In this document: positions 10,723 through 22,457 of the stretch, in pieces
Layout of the letters: each line of letters opens with the position of its first letter
How positions within the stretch are numbered: position 1 is the first letter of the stretch
NCBI GenBank assembly: GCA_003550325.1
Contig: QKWP01000104.1
Coordinates: 119,174-183,173 of the forward strand
Source of the DNA: Gigaspora rosea
Lineage: Eukaryota > Glomeromycota > Glomeromycetes > Diversisporales > Gigasporaceae
Length of the DNA stretch: 64,000 nucleotides
Direction of reading: 5' to 3'
Program-made: the position numbers and the translations under genes
Notes under the pieces: generated by a model
Databases searched by the model: none
Told to the model about the DNA's origin: nothing
Seen by the model: the letters and a program-made list of their open reading frames with translations, nothing else

Positions 10723-11309
10723 ATCCGGAACGATCAAAATTCGAACTCACTGCCGCCGTTATCGTTACCAAAAAAAGTATAAACAATTAAGGCACAACTT
10801 TATGCTGTATAATGTACGCATGTAGTAAAGATAGTCGACGATATTATTAAAAGTATGTACGTACGCATATATTTCCAAACCTCTTTTTTAAGTTACTTAG
10901 TTTGGGTTTGGAAATTGGGATTTCTACCTATAACCCGAATCCAAATGTATGATGAATAGTGTCAAACTCAATTTATTAAGTACATTTATAGCGCCTTGCA
11001 AAAATATATGATCATGATAGTTGTCGGTTGTCTATTGATTAGTCAATATACTTAAAATCTTTAAAGTTCTCTTAAAATCGGATAATCGTCCAATTTTACA
11101 AGACATGATCTGCAGTCATAGGACGACTTTCTTATGATTGGCTGATGCAAACCAATTGCCCGGGCAACTTATTTATACACTTTAAAGTATTTTTTGAGAA
11201 TAACGTTTCAGTAACAAAAAAATCGCCGTAAAGGCAAATTCTAGCTCTAAACGAATGTAGGTATTCAGTTGTTAAAATTAATCCTATATGTAAGTTTTAA
11301 ATGCCAAAC
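10723..11309. other. Intergenic, nothing recognised
   Basis: AT-rich sequence with no coding frame, RNA gene or paired repeat I can support. Confidence 0.4.
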
Positions 11310-11313
11310 ACGG

Positions 11314-11821
11314 TGTCACGGGCTAAAAGGTAGATCGACGAAATTAGGCGCAGTAAACCCGTGATCAAAGAAGCAATCGAAGAAGCAAGAAACCTAAAGA
11401 AAGAAATCAAGAATTAATCAATAGTTAACGATATAAAATACTATTAAACATAGCCATCATTGTTATAATCATAGAATACTTATCATCATATGCCCCTTAG
11501 TTATAGTGATTATACCGGGATCCTTCCGTGATGAGAGATCACTGATTCTACCGTGATCCTTCGTGATGAAAGATCGATCTATCCCCAAACTCATTAATTC
11601 ATTAGTCTAAGTGAAAATTATAAAAGCTCTGTAATTTCCCTCTTGTAAAATACACAATATCCTACGGATTCCGATATTCCTAATATATACATTCAATAAA
11701 TTACTCAATAAATATATTTTAATAAATTAATACTGAATCACCAACGTCACGCCTTTGGAGAGCTGCCTTTTATCATCTTTTGAATCGTAAAACCAAAGAA
11801 CGTCCTATTCTGCCCATAACA
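11314..11821 (+). repeat. 5' LTR
   Basis: It starts TGTCACGGGCTAAAAGG and ends CTGCCCATAACA. It differs from the 3' LTR at only a few bases plus one indel, so insertion was recent relative to the decay of gag. Confidence 0.9.
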
Positions 11822-11884
11822 TTTGGTGGTGACTGTGAGATACCAACTTCGTAACAAAGAGATACAATAAAATAATCACCTAAG

Positions 11885-12595
11885 ATGAACACCGAACAGT
11901 TCCAACAATTCATGGAAATGATGACAAGATCCCTCAAAAGTCAGAACGGGAGCACAGTTGCTCCAAAAGAAAACAACTACATCAAAGTCAAAAGCTTTTA
12001 TGGTATGGACGAAGAAGACCTCTTCGAGTAGTTTGACGAATTCGAACGTGCCGCCGAGGCAAATAATTGGATGGAAAATCGCTGGTTAAAGATTTGCCTT
12101 TGGGTATTTAAAGAGGATGGCCGCCGATTGGTATAAAGAAAATAAAGTTAGTATAGAAAGTTGGAAAACCAAAGAGGAAGATGAGGAAGAAAGAAAGAAA
12201 AGTTTTTATTACCTGTTTGTAGAGCAGTTTGCACCCCCTGAACGGCAACATCAGTGGCAAATAGAGTTAAATTCGTTGAAACAACAAGAGTACGAAAAGG
12301 TTGATGTATATGCCGCGAAATTTAAAAGGTTGCTTAGTCGGGTTAATTTAGATAAAGGATTGTCGGATGGATTTATCGTAGGGATGTTTTTGAGTGGCCT
12401 AAAAAAGAATAATGCCACCTTCGTAGCCGTTGCTGCGCCTAAGGATCTGAACGAGGCAATTGCCACGGCGAGGAGGGTTAAAGTGGGTGAATATTACGGG
12501 CAACACACTTCGGAAGCTCCGAAGTTGCAACAGAAACTGGGAAGTGAATTGAGTGACCTTAAGAAACGAATTGACGAAAAAAAAAAAAAAAAAAA
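11885..12595 (+). pseudogene. Retrotransposon gag fragment
   Basis: ATG at 11885 (MNTEQFQQFMEMMTRSLKS). A TAG at 12029-12031 falls where Trp is expected (LFE-stop-FDEFERAAEANNW), and a one-base frameshift lies near 12090. The frame then reads MAADWYKENK, FVEQFAPPERQHQWQIEL, VDVYAAKFKRLLSRV and FLSGLKKNNATFVAVAAP, the classic retrotransposon gag core. It ends in a lysine/poly-A run (KKRIDEKKK) at about 12576-12595. No zinc knuckle is left. In life it would form the particle shell; here it is dead. Confidence 0.85.
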
Positions 12596-12741
12596 AACGC
12601 TTTATACTTATCAATTTCGACTCCAATTCCTAAATAATAACAATATCCAACTTGGTACATTCCGTTGGAATTATTCATGTCTGCTGATTTTTGTTGATTA
12701 TTGAAAGCATCGATAAATTGTGGGATTTCTTCGTTTGCCAT
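12586..12741 (-). pseudogene. Sel1-repeat protein fragment, antisense inside the LTR element
   Basis: On the minus strand an ATG at 12739-12741 begins MANEEIPQFIDAF and runs through a Sel1-like unit (KSADMNNSNGMYQVGYCYYL, then GIGVEIDKYKAF) straight into a run of T on that strand, where it ends. Sel1 repeats are helical scaffolds, greatly expanded in some mycorrhizal fungi, often behind kinase domains. The fragment sits between gag and the 3' LTR in opposite orientation, which suggests host sequence picked up or inserted at the poly-A run. Confidence 0.6.
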
Positions 12742-13006
12742 CTGGATTTAAAAAATGTTTGAGATACCGATACTGTTGTTTATTTATTTATTTTTTATAC
12801 CAGTACGATCACATGAATGTGTGAGAGGGATAGTTTGATTCAACTTTTTGGCTGTGGCCTATGCTAATTTTCGCAAAATCCTTTTTTTAGTAGAAATAAT
12901 GATTTTCATTTATTCATTTTTCGAAGGAGTAAAGATTTTTGCATATGACCCCGCATTTATAACACAGTAAAACGGCGCACGTAAATTCGTGAAACTAAAA
13001 AAAACG

Positions 13007-13162
13007 GTACTCTGCCTGTAAGACGCCAAAGGTGCAAAAAGAAAGGTGCTCTGCCTGTAAGACGCCAAAGGCGCAAAAAGAACAGTGCTCTGCCTGTAAG
13101 CTGCCAAAGGTGCAAAAAGAACGATGCTCTGCCTGTAAGTCGCCAAGTGCGCAAAAAGAATG
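13007..13162. repeat. Four tandem copies of a 39-bp unit
   Basis: Each unit carries CTCTGCCTGTAAGACGCCAA and ends in GCAAAAAGAA; units begin near 13007, 13046, 13085 and 13124. Confidence 0.88.
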
Positions 13163-13262
13163 AAAATAAAAAAAATAAAAATAAAAAAGAATGAAAATAA
13201 AAAAGAATGAAAATAAAAAAGAATGAAAATAAAAAAGAATGAAAATAAAAAAGAATGAAAAT
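13163..13262. repeat. A-rich ~15-16-bp tandem repeat
   Basis: Repeated AAAAAAGAATGAAAAT units. Confidence 0.85.
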
Positions 13263-13442
13263 TGTCAAAAAAAAGGGGTTTATCCAACCTGTAAGTCGAA
13301 TATCGAGCCTAGTACTGGCGGGGTTAGCTACCGAAATAAGTACTGCGCAAAATTGGACCTGATTAGTGTAATTTAGAAATACAAAATACTCACTAATACT
13401 TGGAAGTTTATGCGTGGGACGCATAAAATAAGCGTGGGCGAA

Positions 13443-13949
13443 TGTCATGGGCTAAAAGGTAGATCGACGAAATTAGGAGCAGTAAACCCGTGATCAAAGA
13501 AGCAATCGAAGAAGCAAGAAACCTAAAGAAAGAAATCAAGAATTAATCAATAGTTAACGATATAAAATACTATTAAACATAGCCATCATTGTTATAATCA
13601 TATAATACTTATCATCATATGCCCCTTAGTTATAGTGATTATACCGGGATCCTTCCGTGATGAGAGATCACTGATTCTACCGTGATCCTTCGTGATGAAA
13701 GATCGATCTATCCCCAAACTCATTAATTCATTAGTCTAAGTGAAAATTATAAAGCTCTGTAATTTCCCTCTTGTAAAATACACAATATCCTACGGATTCC
13801 GATATTCCTAATATATACATTCAATAAATTACCCGATAAATATATTTTAATAAATTAATACCGAATCACCAACGTCATGCCTTTGGCGAGCTGCCTTTTA
13901 TCATCTTTTGAATCGTAAAACTAAAGAACATCCTATTCTGCCCATAACA
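13443..13949 (+). repeat. 3' LTR
   Basis: It starts TGTCATGGGCTAAAAGG and ends CTGCCCATAACA, followed by the target duplication ACGG. Confidence 0.9.
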
Positions 13950-13953
13950 ACGG

Positions 13954-16900
13954 ACAACAAAAAAGAAGATTGTGGCATTACATGTAGGCTTTAAATTTAA
14001 AGAGCACTGTTTAACATACTATTATATTATAATAACGATAGACATGCACTAATGCTTATTGTATATTTTACGTATTCTGAATATTATGTATACAATATTG
14101 GGCAAAAATTGTAGAATAACGGTAATTTGGCAAATGATCACGTATAGCCAATCATTTACATGTTTACATCATAACACATGAAAAAATAACAAGAAATAAT
14201 TTCATGATCATATGAGTTTGCCGGATAAAGAACTATACTGCTAGATTAATAAATATGACTTTGGGTTAAGCAGTAGATCGATACGTTAAATGTTATGGTT
14301 CATTAATTATATAAGCTAAGGGTCACATCGTGTCGAATAAAGGCCGCGATGGCTAAAAATAAGATAGAATTATTTTAATTAATTTTAAAATGTAATAGAT
14401 AAAGACTAAAAAAATACCTTCTTTAAAATTTGTTCACATCTTGAATTTTGATTGTTTGAGCTTGGATTTATTATTAACTCCCTTAAGCAACTCTTAAAAT
14501 TATGAAACTTGAACTTGCCAAAATTGCTTCTGCTGTTTACGTTTTGTATAATGGTCTCAAGTTCAAGAACAAGTGCAGTAATAAGTGCAAGTGCAAACGC
14601 AAGAACAAGAACAATTGCTCCGCAATAAATAAAAGAAAAACATAAGATTAATAAAAAATAGTGAATATATTAGTAAATTTAAGAAAAATTACATTCCACT
14701 AAAGATTTAGATGATTGACTTCTGCATTTTTCCATTTTTTGGTCGGAATTTTTGCTGCCTAGATTATCTGATCGATTAATCGACTAAGTTGGGTCTATAA
14801 AATTCAAATCGATTAATTATCAACTTTACAACTAATTGATTAATTCAATTTTGATTTGTATCACTAGTTTGAGCCCTAAATCAAGGATTGAGCCTTAAAT
14901 CAGGGTTTGAAACCCAAGGTCTGGGTCCAGAACCTGTTCTGTAATTTTTCCTTCGTCTCCTCATTCCGTATTTGTATAATTCTTTAAGTTGTCACCTACC
15001 TTCCATAATTGTACCATAATTGTACCATAATAGTCATGTTGATTCTACCTTAATAGTATTAGGCATTATATTCTCAGTGTGTAGTACGCTAGTTTTCAAC
15101 GTAACGCTAAATTATTAGCGCATCGCTAGAAATTCAGCGTAACGCTCTAAAATTTTTAAATGGATATAAAGGCTTGTTCTCGCCTTGATTAATAAAGATA
15201 TGCATTCCCCAAAATTTCTATAAAATAAAAGTTATATAATTTCGTTCCTTTTATAAATAAATGCCTAATAAATCATAAATAAATATCCGTGTCCCATTAA
15301 ATTACTGCCAAATTCGTGTGACCTTCTAACGTCAACCATCGGGGCATGAAATTTACCAAGCTCTCCCATACGATGGTGACACTGGGTTTCAAACCCTTAT
15401 CTGTAAAAATGTATGAATATAGTGTTCTATCTACTAAAACGAAGAACTCTTCCTTCTTGGTCTCGATGTTAATTAATTAAATAAATATGTATCATATACA
15501 TAAAGCCTTTTAAAAAAAATACTTTACTTACGTTCATGGTCCTATGCTAAATTGGTAATGAGTGGTAAAGTCTCTCCTAGCCCACAATAGTGACCATGCA
15601 TTATCAGAAGACCAATGCATATAACCAAATCAAGAATAGTTCAAGATCAAAGATCCAAGGTTTTAAATGGTGAAATTAAGTAATGAATTTGAGGCTTTAT
15701 ATTGAGGAAATGAAATTGTATAAAAAGGAATTACTGGTTAGGCAATAAGGTCCAAAAAGAGTAGATCATATGTTTTTGACATCCATTTTGCCTACAATCC
15801 ATATAACTGACATCACACAGGGTTAAGGTTAGCATTGCAGATATATTAATAGTAAATTGTCACCTGAGTGATATCAGTTAAATGGCTTTTTAGATGAAAT
15901 AGGTTTCTGCAAAATGGAGTGTTCCTGTCTAAAATTAGATAGATAAAAAGAAGGAACTTACCCGCTAGAATTTGAATTTAAGAAAAATCGGTAGCCATAA
16001 AATATCATAAATAGTAGTTTGAAAAGAAATGTATAAAAGGTAGCAACAAAATATTAAATAAAATATTTATCTGTTGCAAATAAATTAACACTCGTCTAAA
16101 TTGTTGCATATTTCTTTGATAGTTGGAAAAATCATGGGCTTGTTGATCCTAAAAAAGCTCAGGCTGGTCGACCAGATTGACCTTTTTGCTAGAACAATTT
16201 TTCTGATCAGAATTAGTTCTCGTAACTTTATCAAATGCGTAGAAAGCCATCGAGTCATTCTTGCCAAAATTCTAGTGATATTAGATTGTTTAATTTTTAT
16301 TTGTTTTTGTCTTTGAAAAATTATAGCATGTTAGTACTTTATGTTGATTAATTGTCTATGCAAATGAACATACCAGAACATTTCCGTTTCTTACATTCAT
16401 TTGTTTGCCAAGTTATAATCTAAAAGACCAACTAAGAATCATTGTTTGCCAATTTAAGTTATAATCTAAAGAACCAACTAAAAATTCTACATTGGTGTAA
16501 ATTAATACGGTAGTTGATTTTTAGTCAATTCTTGACCTGAAATATGCTTTATAAGAGAATCAATTCTAACAATTTTTAATCGATCAGCCCAGCCCACAAA
16601 GTTGCAGGTTGAAGGTCGACCCGCTCATCGACCTGGCCAATGGGCCAGGGCCAGACTATATCAGTAGTTAACTTAATATAGTGAAACAGGGCAACAATTA
16701 AACTCACACACTGAGGTTACCGATGAGTTTTCGATAAAATATTAGTGTGGGCGTACTATATTTTAAGTTAACCCATATACGCTATATTTGTTATTATTAA
16801 AAAAGTTCGTGGTCGTCGCTTTTAATTGCTTAACTTGCTTGCCCTCTATATAGAATAAGATCCCGATTCTGAAGATCCGATTTTACTTCTGTATTATTGG

Positions 16901-17509
16901 TTTTTGATCCACCTGCCATTATCTACGCATAACAATAATATTAACGCAATGGTTAACAAGATAGAACAACGCTCGTAAAATCGTAACTGTTGATTTCCCA
17001 AATTCGCATTTACTGTTTGATTATCCCAAACTATTTTGAGCTAAACAAGTAATCGAATGTTTTACGATTGTGAAACCGTTGTATGTAAACTTTTGGCTAT
17101 TTGGTTTTCTTGTTATTAGTAATAAATACAATTTACGCGTTATCTATCTATTTCTAAAATGTAAAAAAAAATTCTTTTTGTAAGCATTTTTATTTTGAGG
17201 CTTTTCTTTTTCGTTTTCTAGTAGTTAATAATTATGCATTTTGATTGGTTAATTATCAAGGGAAATCACGGGTAGATCTACAACAATTAACCAATCAGAC
17301 CTATGAGATCTGCAGTGGCCACACCTTCTGCAAACTGCAATAATAATATTTAAAAAATTCAAAAAATTTAAAATTTTAATCGCGTTCGATCTTAAAAGTT
17401 GATGTAAGTCAACACCCATCCGGTTAGATCTGAGTCAACCGTTAATCATAATTGCAGAATTGGGAGTACTATAGGATGGTGCCGGCAGACAAGTAGAATT
17501 AATCAACTG
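13954..17509. other. Long AT-rich stretch with scattered repeat remnants
   Basis: No gene recognised. Bases 14085-14228 are a diverged copy of the sequences around 23240-23495 (CAATATTGGGCAAAAATTG, then CATGTTTACATCATAACACA). Around 14765-14850 a degenerate CGATTAAT motif resembles the minisatellite at 18.2 kb. The rest shows no supported feature. Confidence 0.45.
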
Positions 17510-17518
17510 CCTAATTTA

Positions 17519-17782
17519 GGGTCGTCTAAAGCGGAGTAGATACACGTGACATCCGAACAATCAATTATAAATTTTTGATGATATTCGGCGAAGCAAAACA
17601 AGTAAGAAAAGCGAAAATACAGAAATGGCAGTCTAAACCTACCATGGGTGGTTAATTAAAAATGCCGGGAAAGCAATTTTGCTTATATATAACTCCAATC
17701 TAAGATGACCTAACCCTAAAGTTAAATTCGATAAAATACAGTACCGGTATATTATAAGAACCTGCTCCGCTTTAGACGACCC
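17519..17782 (-). mobile_element. MITE with 9-bp target duplication (Mutator-like)
   Basis: GGGTCGTCTAAAGCGGAG at the left is perfectly inverted at the right end, and CCTAATTTA flanks both sides (17510-17518, 17783-17791). The core (GCGAAAATACAG, TTAATTAAAAATGCCGGG, CCTAACCCTAAA) resembles the core of the MITE at 30865-31220 in the same orientation, although the termini differ. Confidence 0.88.
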
Positions 17783-18153
17783 CCTAATTTAGAATTGCAA
17801 TATGGAATCTTCGGTGACAAGTGTAAGAAGACGCATGCGATAGGCAGACAGAGATTCGCATCCGTGACCCTCCCACCCATGGGAATTTACATAGAATCTG
17901 CGTGAATCCTACCATTTTATAATGGCTTAAACTTCTCATCAATGCAATATGGGAAACCACCAACTGGTTTTACGCATTGCGAATTCAACCGATGACGGCG
18001 ATGTCCAGCGCAATTATAACTGCTATTTCTGGGAGCATATCCAATTTTCAGTTTACACATCAATCGCACTGATGTATGTTGCTCATAAAGATCTTTCAAT
18101 AATGCTAATATCTGTTACCAGCTAGATGCAACCAAATAATAATATCACATATA

Positions 18154-18655
18154 GTCATTAGTCGATTAGTCGACGATTAGTCGACTAATCGACTAAATTT
18201 TTTTATAGTCAGTCGATCGATTAGTCGATTAGTCGACTAGTCGATTGGTCGATTGGTCGATTAGTCGATTAGTCGACTAGTCGATTGGTCGATTGGTCGA
18301 TTAGTCGATTAGTTGATTAGTCGACTAGTCGATTAGTCAACTAATCAATTAGTCGACTAATCGACTAGTCGATTAGTTGACTAATCGATTAGTTGATTAA
18401 TCAATTGGTCGATTAGCCAATTAGTCGATAAGATTAAATATTTTCATTGCTATATTCCTGGTATTCGTTTTTTTTTGTATATTTATTGACTAGCCAATTA
18501 ATCAACTAATCGATTAATCGATTAATCAACTAATCGACTAGTCGATTAGTCAATTAGTCGACTAATCGACTAATCAACTAGTCGATTAATCGATTAGTCA
18601 ATTTTTAGTCAGTCGACGACTAACAGTTTTAGTCGACTGACTAATCGACTAAAAA
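18154..18655. repeat. Minisatellite of TAGTCGATTAGTCGAC type (copy 1)
   Basis: Degenerate short units built from TAGTCGA and its complement TCGACTA fill about 500 bp, broken by a unique insert near 18430-18490. The units are near-palindromic, so the tract can fold on itself. Outer TAGTCAGTCGA blocks are inverted at the two ends. Confidence 0.85.
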
Positions 18656-18689
18656 TTTTTAACCGATTCCTATCCTTAAGTTCAAAATG

Positions 18690-19125
18690 ATTTACATAAT
18701 GCATATATTGGTGATTTGGTGCTTTACTATTGCACCTGAAATTTTGCAAAACAAAATCATTTACTAAGGCTTCAGATATTTACCCTTTTGGGATAGTTAT
18801 GTAGAAAATTTCTTCAGGTGATATCAAAGTTTAGCTATAGAAATTTGCAAAGGATTAAGACCAAATATTCTTAAAGGTACAGCAGCATGTTATGCAGAGT
18901 TTTTAAAAAAATGTTGTAATAAAGTTCGGATAAACGCCCATCAGCTTTAAAAATTTATGAAACCATTAAAAATTGAAAAATAATTCTGAAATTTTATCAG
19001 AATTTATAAAGTCTGATAATGAAATGGTAATAGAAAAATAATCAATCTGACGTTATTATAGATAATAATTCAGTTTATAATAATAAGCTTATTAGTTTTA
19101 TCAATCAACAAGCAAGTAATTGTGT
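18690..19125 (+). pseudogene. Protein kinase C-lobe remnant (copy 1)
   Basis: Readable kinase pieces in order: HNAYIGDLVL (DFG-like region), IAPEILQNK (APE box), SDIYPFGIVM then a TAG where Trp is expected, KISSGD, then in shifted frames RPNILKGT and AEFLKKCCN, and finally RPSALKIYE (subdomain XI-like). Several frameshifts and stops are present. It resembles the fungal tyrosine-kinase-like family that carries Sel1 repeats. An acidic tail follows. Not functional. Confidence 0.65.
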
Positions 19126-19478
19126 TATCTCAGACAATGATATTGAAAAGGTAAAAATGGAAATGGATCCTGAAAAAGTAAAAAATGGATATTGCTACTG
19201 TAAACGTAAAAATAGATGTTGATGTCAAAACGTAATAGTAGATGATGATAAACAAATATATAAAGTGAATAATAGTAAAAAAAGAAAATTTCTTAGTATA
19301 CATATAATGTATTACATAGATAATTGTCCTTAAAATTGAGAGAGCATAATATAATCCAAAATTTTCACGAAGAGTTTTTTGTTTAATTAGAACCAAAAGA
19401 TATTTGATAATTGTATAGTATGATGCATACATTATTGCTAGGAATATCGTTCGATAATGTTGAATTATCATGTTGTGC

Positions 19479-19564
19479 CTATAGATGCTGGTGAATTATG
19501 CGATGAAATAATTTCACCACTATTGGTGAAATGGTGAAATTGGTGAAATTACCAGCATCTATAG
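19479..19564. repeat. 86-bp foldback (copy 1)
   Basis: CTATAGATGCTGGT (19479-19492) is perfectly inverted at 19551-19564. The loop contains TTGGTGAAA repeats. An identical unit lies at 22372-22457. Confidence 0.85.
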
Positions 19565-20352
19565 TTGTGCCCCACTATTATGCTCTTTGACTATTTGGCA
19601 AAATATAAAATTTCTCTTTAAAAATATTAAAAACCTTTCATTTTTTTTTATGTTTAAAAAACAAATAATATAAATACTACAAAAGTTATTAACTAGCTAT
19701 ATAAAATGAATTATAACTCTAACCCCATTAAGCCTTTTTCAAAATGGAATAATTTCATAACTATATTGTTAGCAAAAACTCCATCTTAATAGAAAAAAAA
19801 AGGAAAAATTACTAGGTAATTAGAATATTTAATATTAGAAGATAAAAATATTTGTTATTGTGAAATTTTGTCGTTATATGTATATTAAATTGCATGGACC
19901 AGCAAATTATATTAAATCACAATCATATTTATCTATTGATGGGAATTTCTAATTTTTAATTGTTAACAAGGACGATAGAATGTTGTAATCAACGATTAAT
20001 CATATTTTCCATTGTTTTTTATATATTCTAATATAAAAATGATTTAGTAGCGATAAAAAATTAATTGATGGAGTTCCTAGAAATATTCAGTGACAGAATC
20101 TTCCACTACAGATTTTAATTGGTGTGATCAATGATTTTATAAAACATCCGCAAATTTTAAATAAACTATCGATTGAATTATTTTCTACGAAGGTGTTCTA
20201 TCATATTGGGTAATCCATTTATTAATTGCTTAAAATTATTGTTATTAATTTAATAATTAGTTTTTAATTTTTAATCATTAGAAAATTCACAGTTAATAAA
20301 TAGAATTCACATGTTATATGTATCAGTAATGGTTTAACACTCCTTACGTATA

Positions 20353-20461
20353 CAATATTGGGCAAAAATTGTAGAATAACGCAAATGATCACGTGCCGCT
20401 CTGCGGCACGTGTAGCCAATCATTTGCCAAATTACTGTATTCGACAATTTGCCCAATATTG
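20353..20461. repeat. 109-bp foldback with a GC-rich tip (copy 1)
   Basis: CAATATTGGGCAAA is inverted at the far end. The tip is a perfect 10-bp stem, CACGTGCCGC / GCGGCACGTG, around a TCT loop (20390-20412). It is strikingly GC-rich for this region. Confidence 0.85.
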
Positions 20462-20476
20462 GTGTTATCCGGCAAT

Positions 20477-20477
20477 N
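20477..20477. other. Assembly gap (single N)
   Basis: The only ambiguous base in the window. It sits exactly between the two copies of the 2.9-kb block. Confidence 0.99.
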
Positions 20478-21046
20478 AAGAAAAGCGAAAATACAGAAAT
20501 GGCAGTCTAAACCTACCATGGGTGGTTAATTAAAAATGCCGGGAAAGCAATTTTGCTTATATATAACTACATAATACCTACCTAACTCCAATCTAAGATG
20601 ACCTAACCCTAAAGTTAAATTCGATAAAATACAGTACCGGTATATTATAAGAACCTGCTCCGCTTTAGACGACCCCCTAATTTAGAATTGCAATATGGAA
20701 TCTTCGGTGACAAGTGTAAGAAGACGCATGCGATAGGCAGACAGAGATTCGCATCCGTGACCCTCCCACCCATGGGAATTTACATAGAATCTGCGTGAAT
20801 CCTACCATTTTATAATGGCTTAAACTTCTCATCAATGCAATATGGGAAACCACCAACTGGTTTTACGCATTGCGAATTCAACCGATGACGGCGATGTCCA
20901 GCGCAATTATAACTGCTATTTCTGGGAGCATATCCAATTTTCAGTTTACACATCAATCGCACTGATGTATGTTGCTCATAAAGATCTTTCAATAATGCTA
21001 ATATCTGTTACCAGCTAGATGCAACCAAATAATAATATCACATATA

Positions 21047-21548
21047 GTCATTAGTCGATTAGTCGACGATTAGTCGACTAATCGACTAAATTTTTTTATA
21101 GTCAGTCGATCGATTAGTCGATTAGTCGACTAGTCGATTGGTCGATTGGTCGATTAGTCGATTAGTCGACTAGTCGATTGGTCGATTGGTCGATTAGTCG
21201 ATTAGTTGATTAGTCGACTAGTCGATTAGTCAACTAATCAATTAGTCGACTAATCGACTAGTCGATTAGTTGACTAATCGATTAGTTGATTAATCAATTG
21301 GTCGATTAGCCAATTAGTCGATAAGATTAAATATTTTCATTGCTATATTCCTGGTATTCGTTTTTTTTTGTATATTTATTGACTAGCCAATTAATCAACT
21401 AATCGATTAATCGATTAATCAACTAATCGACTAGTCGATTAGTCAATTAGTCGACTAATCGACTAATCAACTAGTCGATTAATCGATTAGTCAATTTTTA
21501 GTCAGTCGACGACTAACAGTTTTAGTCGACTGACTAATCGACTAAAAA
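21047..21548. repeat. TAGTCGATTAGTCGAC minisatellite (copy 2)
   Basis: Same array as at 18154-18655, within the second block. Confidence 0.85.
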
Positions 21549-21582
21549 TTTTTAACCGATTCCTATCCTTAAGTTCAAAATG

Positions 21583-22018
21583 ATTTACATAATGCATATA
21601 TTGGTGATTTGGTGCTTTACTATTGCACCTGAAATTTTGCAAAACAAAATCATTTACTAAGGCTTCAGATATTTACCCTTTTGGGATAGTTATGTAGAAA
21701 ATTTCTTCAGGTGATATCAAAGTTTAGCTATAGAAATTTGCAAAGGATTAAGACCAAATATTCTTAAAGGTACAGCAGCATGTTATGCAGAGTTTTTAAA
21801 AAAATGTTGTAATAAAGTTCGGATAAACGCCCATCAGCTTTAAAAATTTATGAAACCATTAAAAATTGAAAAATAATTCTGAAATTTTATCAGAATTTAT
21901 AAAGTCTGATAATGAAATGGTAATAGAAAAATAATCAATCTGACGTTATTATAGATAATAATTCAGTTTATAATAATAAGCTTATTAGTTTTATCAATCA
22001 ACAAGCAAGTAATTGTGT
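21583..22018 (+). pseudogene. Protein kinase C-lobe remnant (copy 2)
   Basis: Same sequence and same lesions as 18690-19125, including the TAG in place of Trp after FGIVM. Shared lesions show the block was copied, biologically or by assembly, after the kinase had decayed. Confidence 0.65.
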
Positions 22019-22371
22019 TATCTCAGACAATGATATTGAAAAGGTAAAAATGGAAATGGATCCTGAAAAAGTAAAAAATGGATATTGCTACTGTAAACGT
22101 AAAAATAGATGTTGATGTCAAAACGTAATAGTAGATGATGATAAACAAATATATAAAGTGAATAATAGTAAAAAAAGAAAATTTCTTAGTATACATATAA
22201 TGTATTACATAGATAATTGTCCTTAAAATTGAGAGAGCATAATATAATCCAAAATTTTCACGAAGAGTTTTTTGTTTAATTAGAACCAAAAGATATTTGA
22301 TAATTGTATAGTATGATGCATACATTATTGCTAGGAATATCGTTCGATAATGTTGAATTATCATGTTGTGC

Positions 22372-22457
22372 CTATAGATGCTGGTGAATTATGCGATGAA
22401 ATAATTTCACCACTATTGGTGAAATGGTGAAATTGGTGAAATTACCAGCATCTATAG
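22372..22457. repeat. 86-bp foldback (copy 2)
   Basis: Identical to 19479-19564, within the second block. Confidence 0.85.

Larger units (their letters stand above)
11314..13949 (+). mobile_element. LTR retrotransposon, internally deleted (no pol)
   Basis: Two near-identical LTRs (11314-11821, 13443-13949), each TG...CA, flanked by ACGG at 11310-11313 and 13950-13953 (4-bp target duplication). The internal part holds a broken gag, then foreign antisense sequence and tandem repeats. No protease, RT, RNase H or integrase is visible. A possible primer binding site TGGTGGTGACTGTGAGA starts just inside the 5' LTR. Gag type suggests Ty3/Gypsy, but without pol this is uncertain. Confidence 0.88.
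17604..20476. repeat. 2.87-kb block, copy 1
   Basis: Essentially identical to 20478-23369 except for a 19-bp segment absent here. It ends exactly at the single N at 20477. Its left edge lies inside the MITE 17519-17782. Contents: MITE right part, ATCGACTA minisatellite, kinase remnant, two small foldbacks. Confidence 0.9.

Noticed and set aside
12910..13448. Long Phe-rich minus frames
   Set aside because: They are translations of the 39-bp and A-rich tandem repeats in the LTR element.
15310..15410. Possible tRNA around GGGTTTCAAACCC
   Set aside because: The B-box match is poor and no A-box or acceptor stem pairs with it.
19130..19471. 113-codon minus frame rich in Ile, Tyr and Phe
   Set aside because: It is low-complexity AT-rich translation antisense to the tail of the kinase remnant, and present twice only because the block is duplicated.
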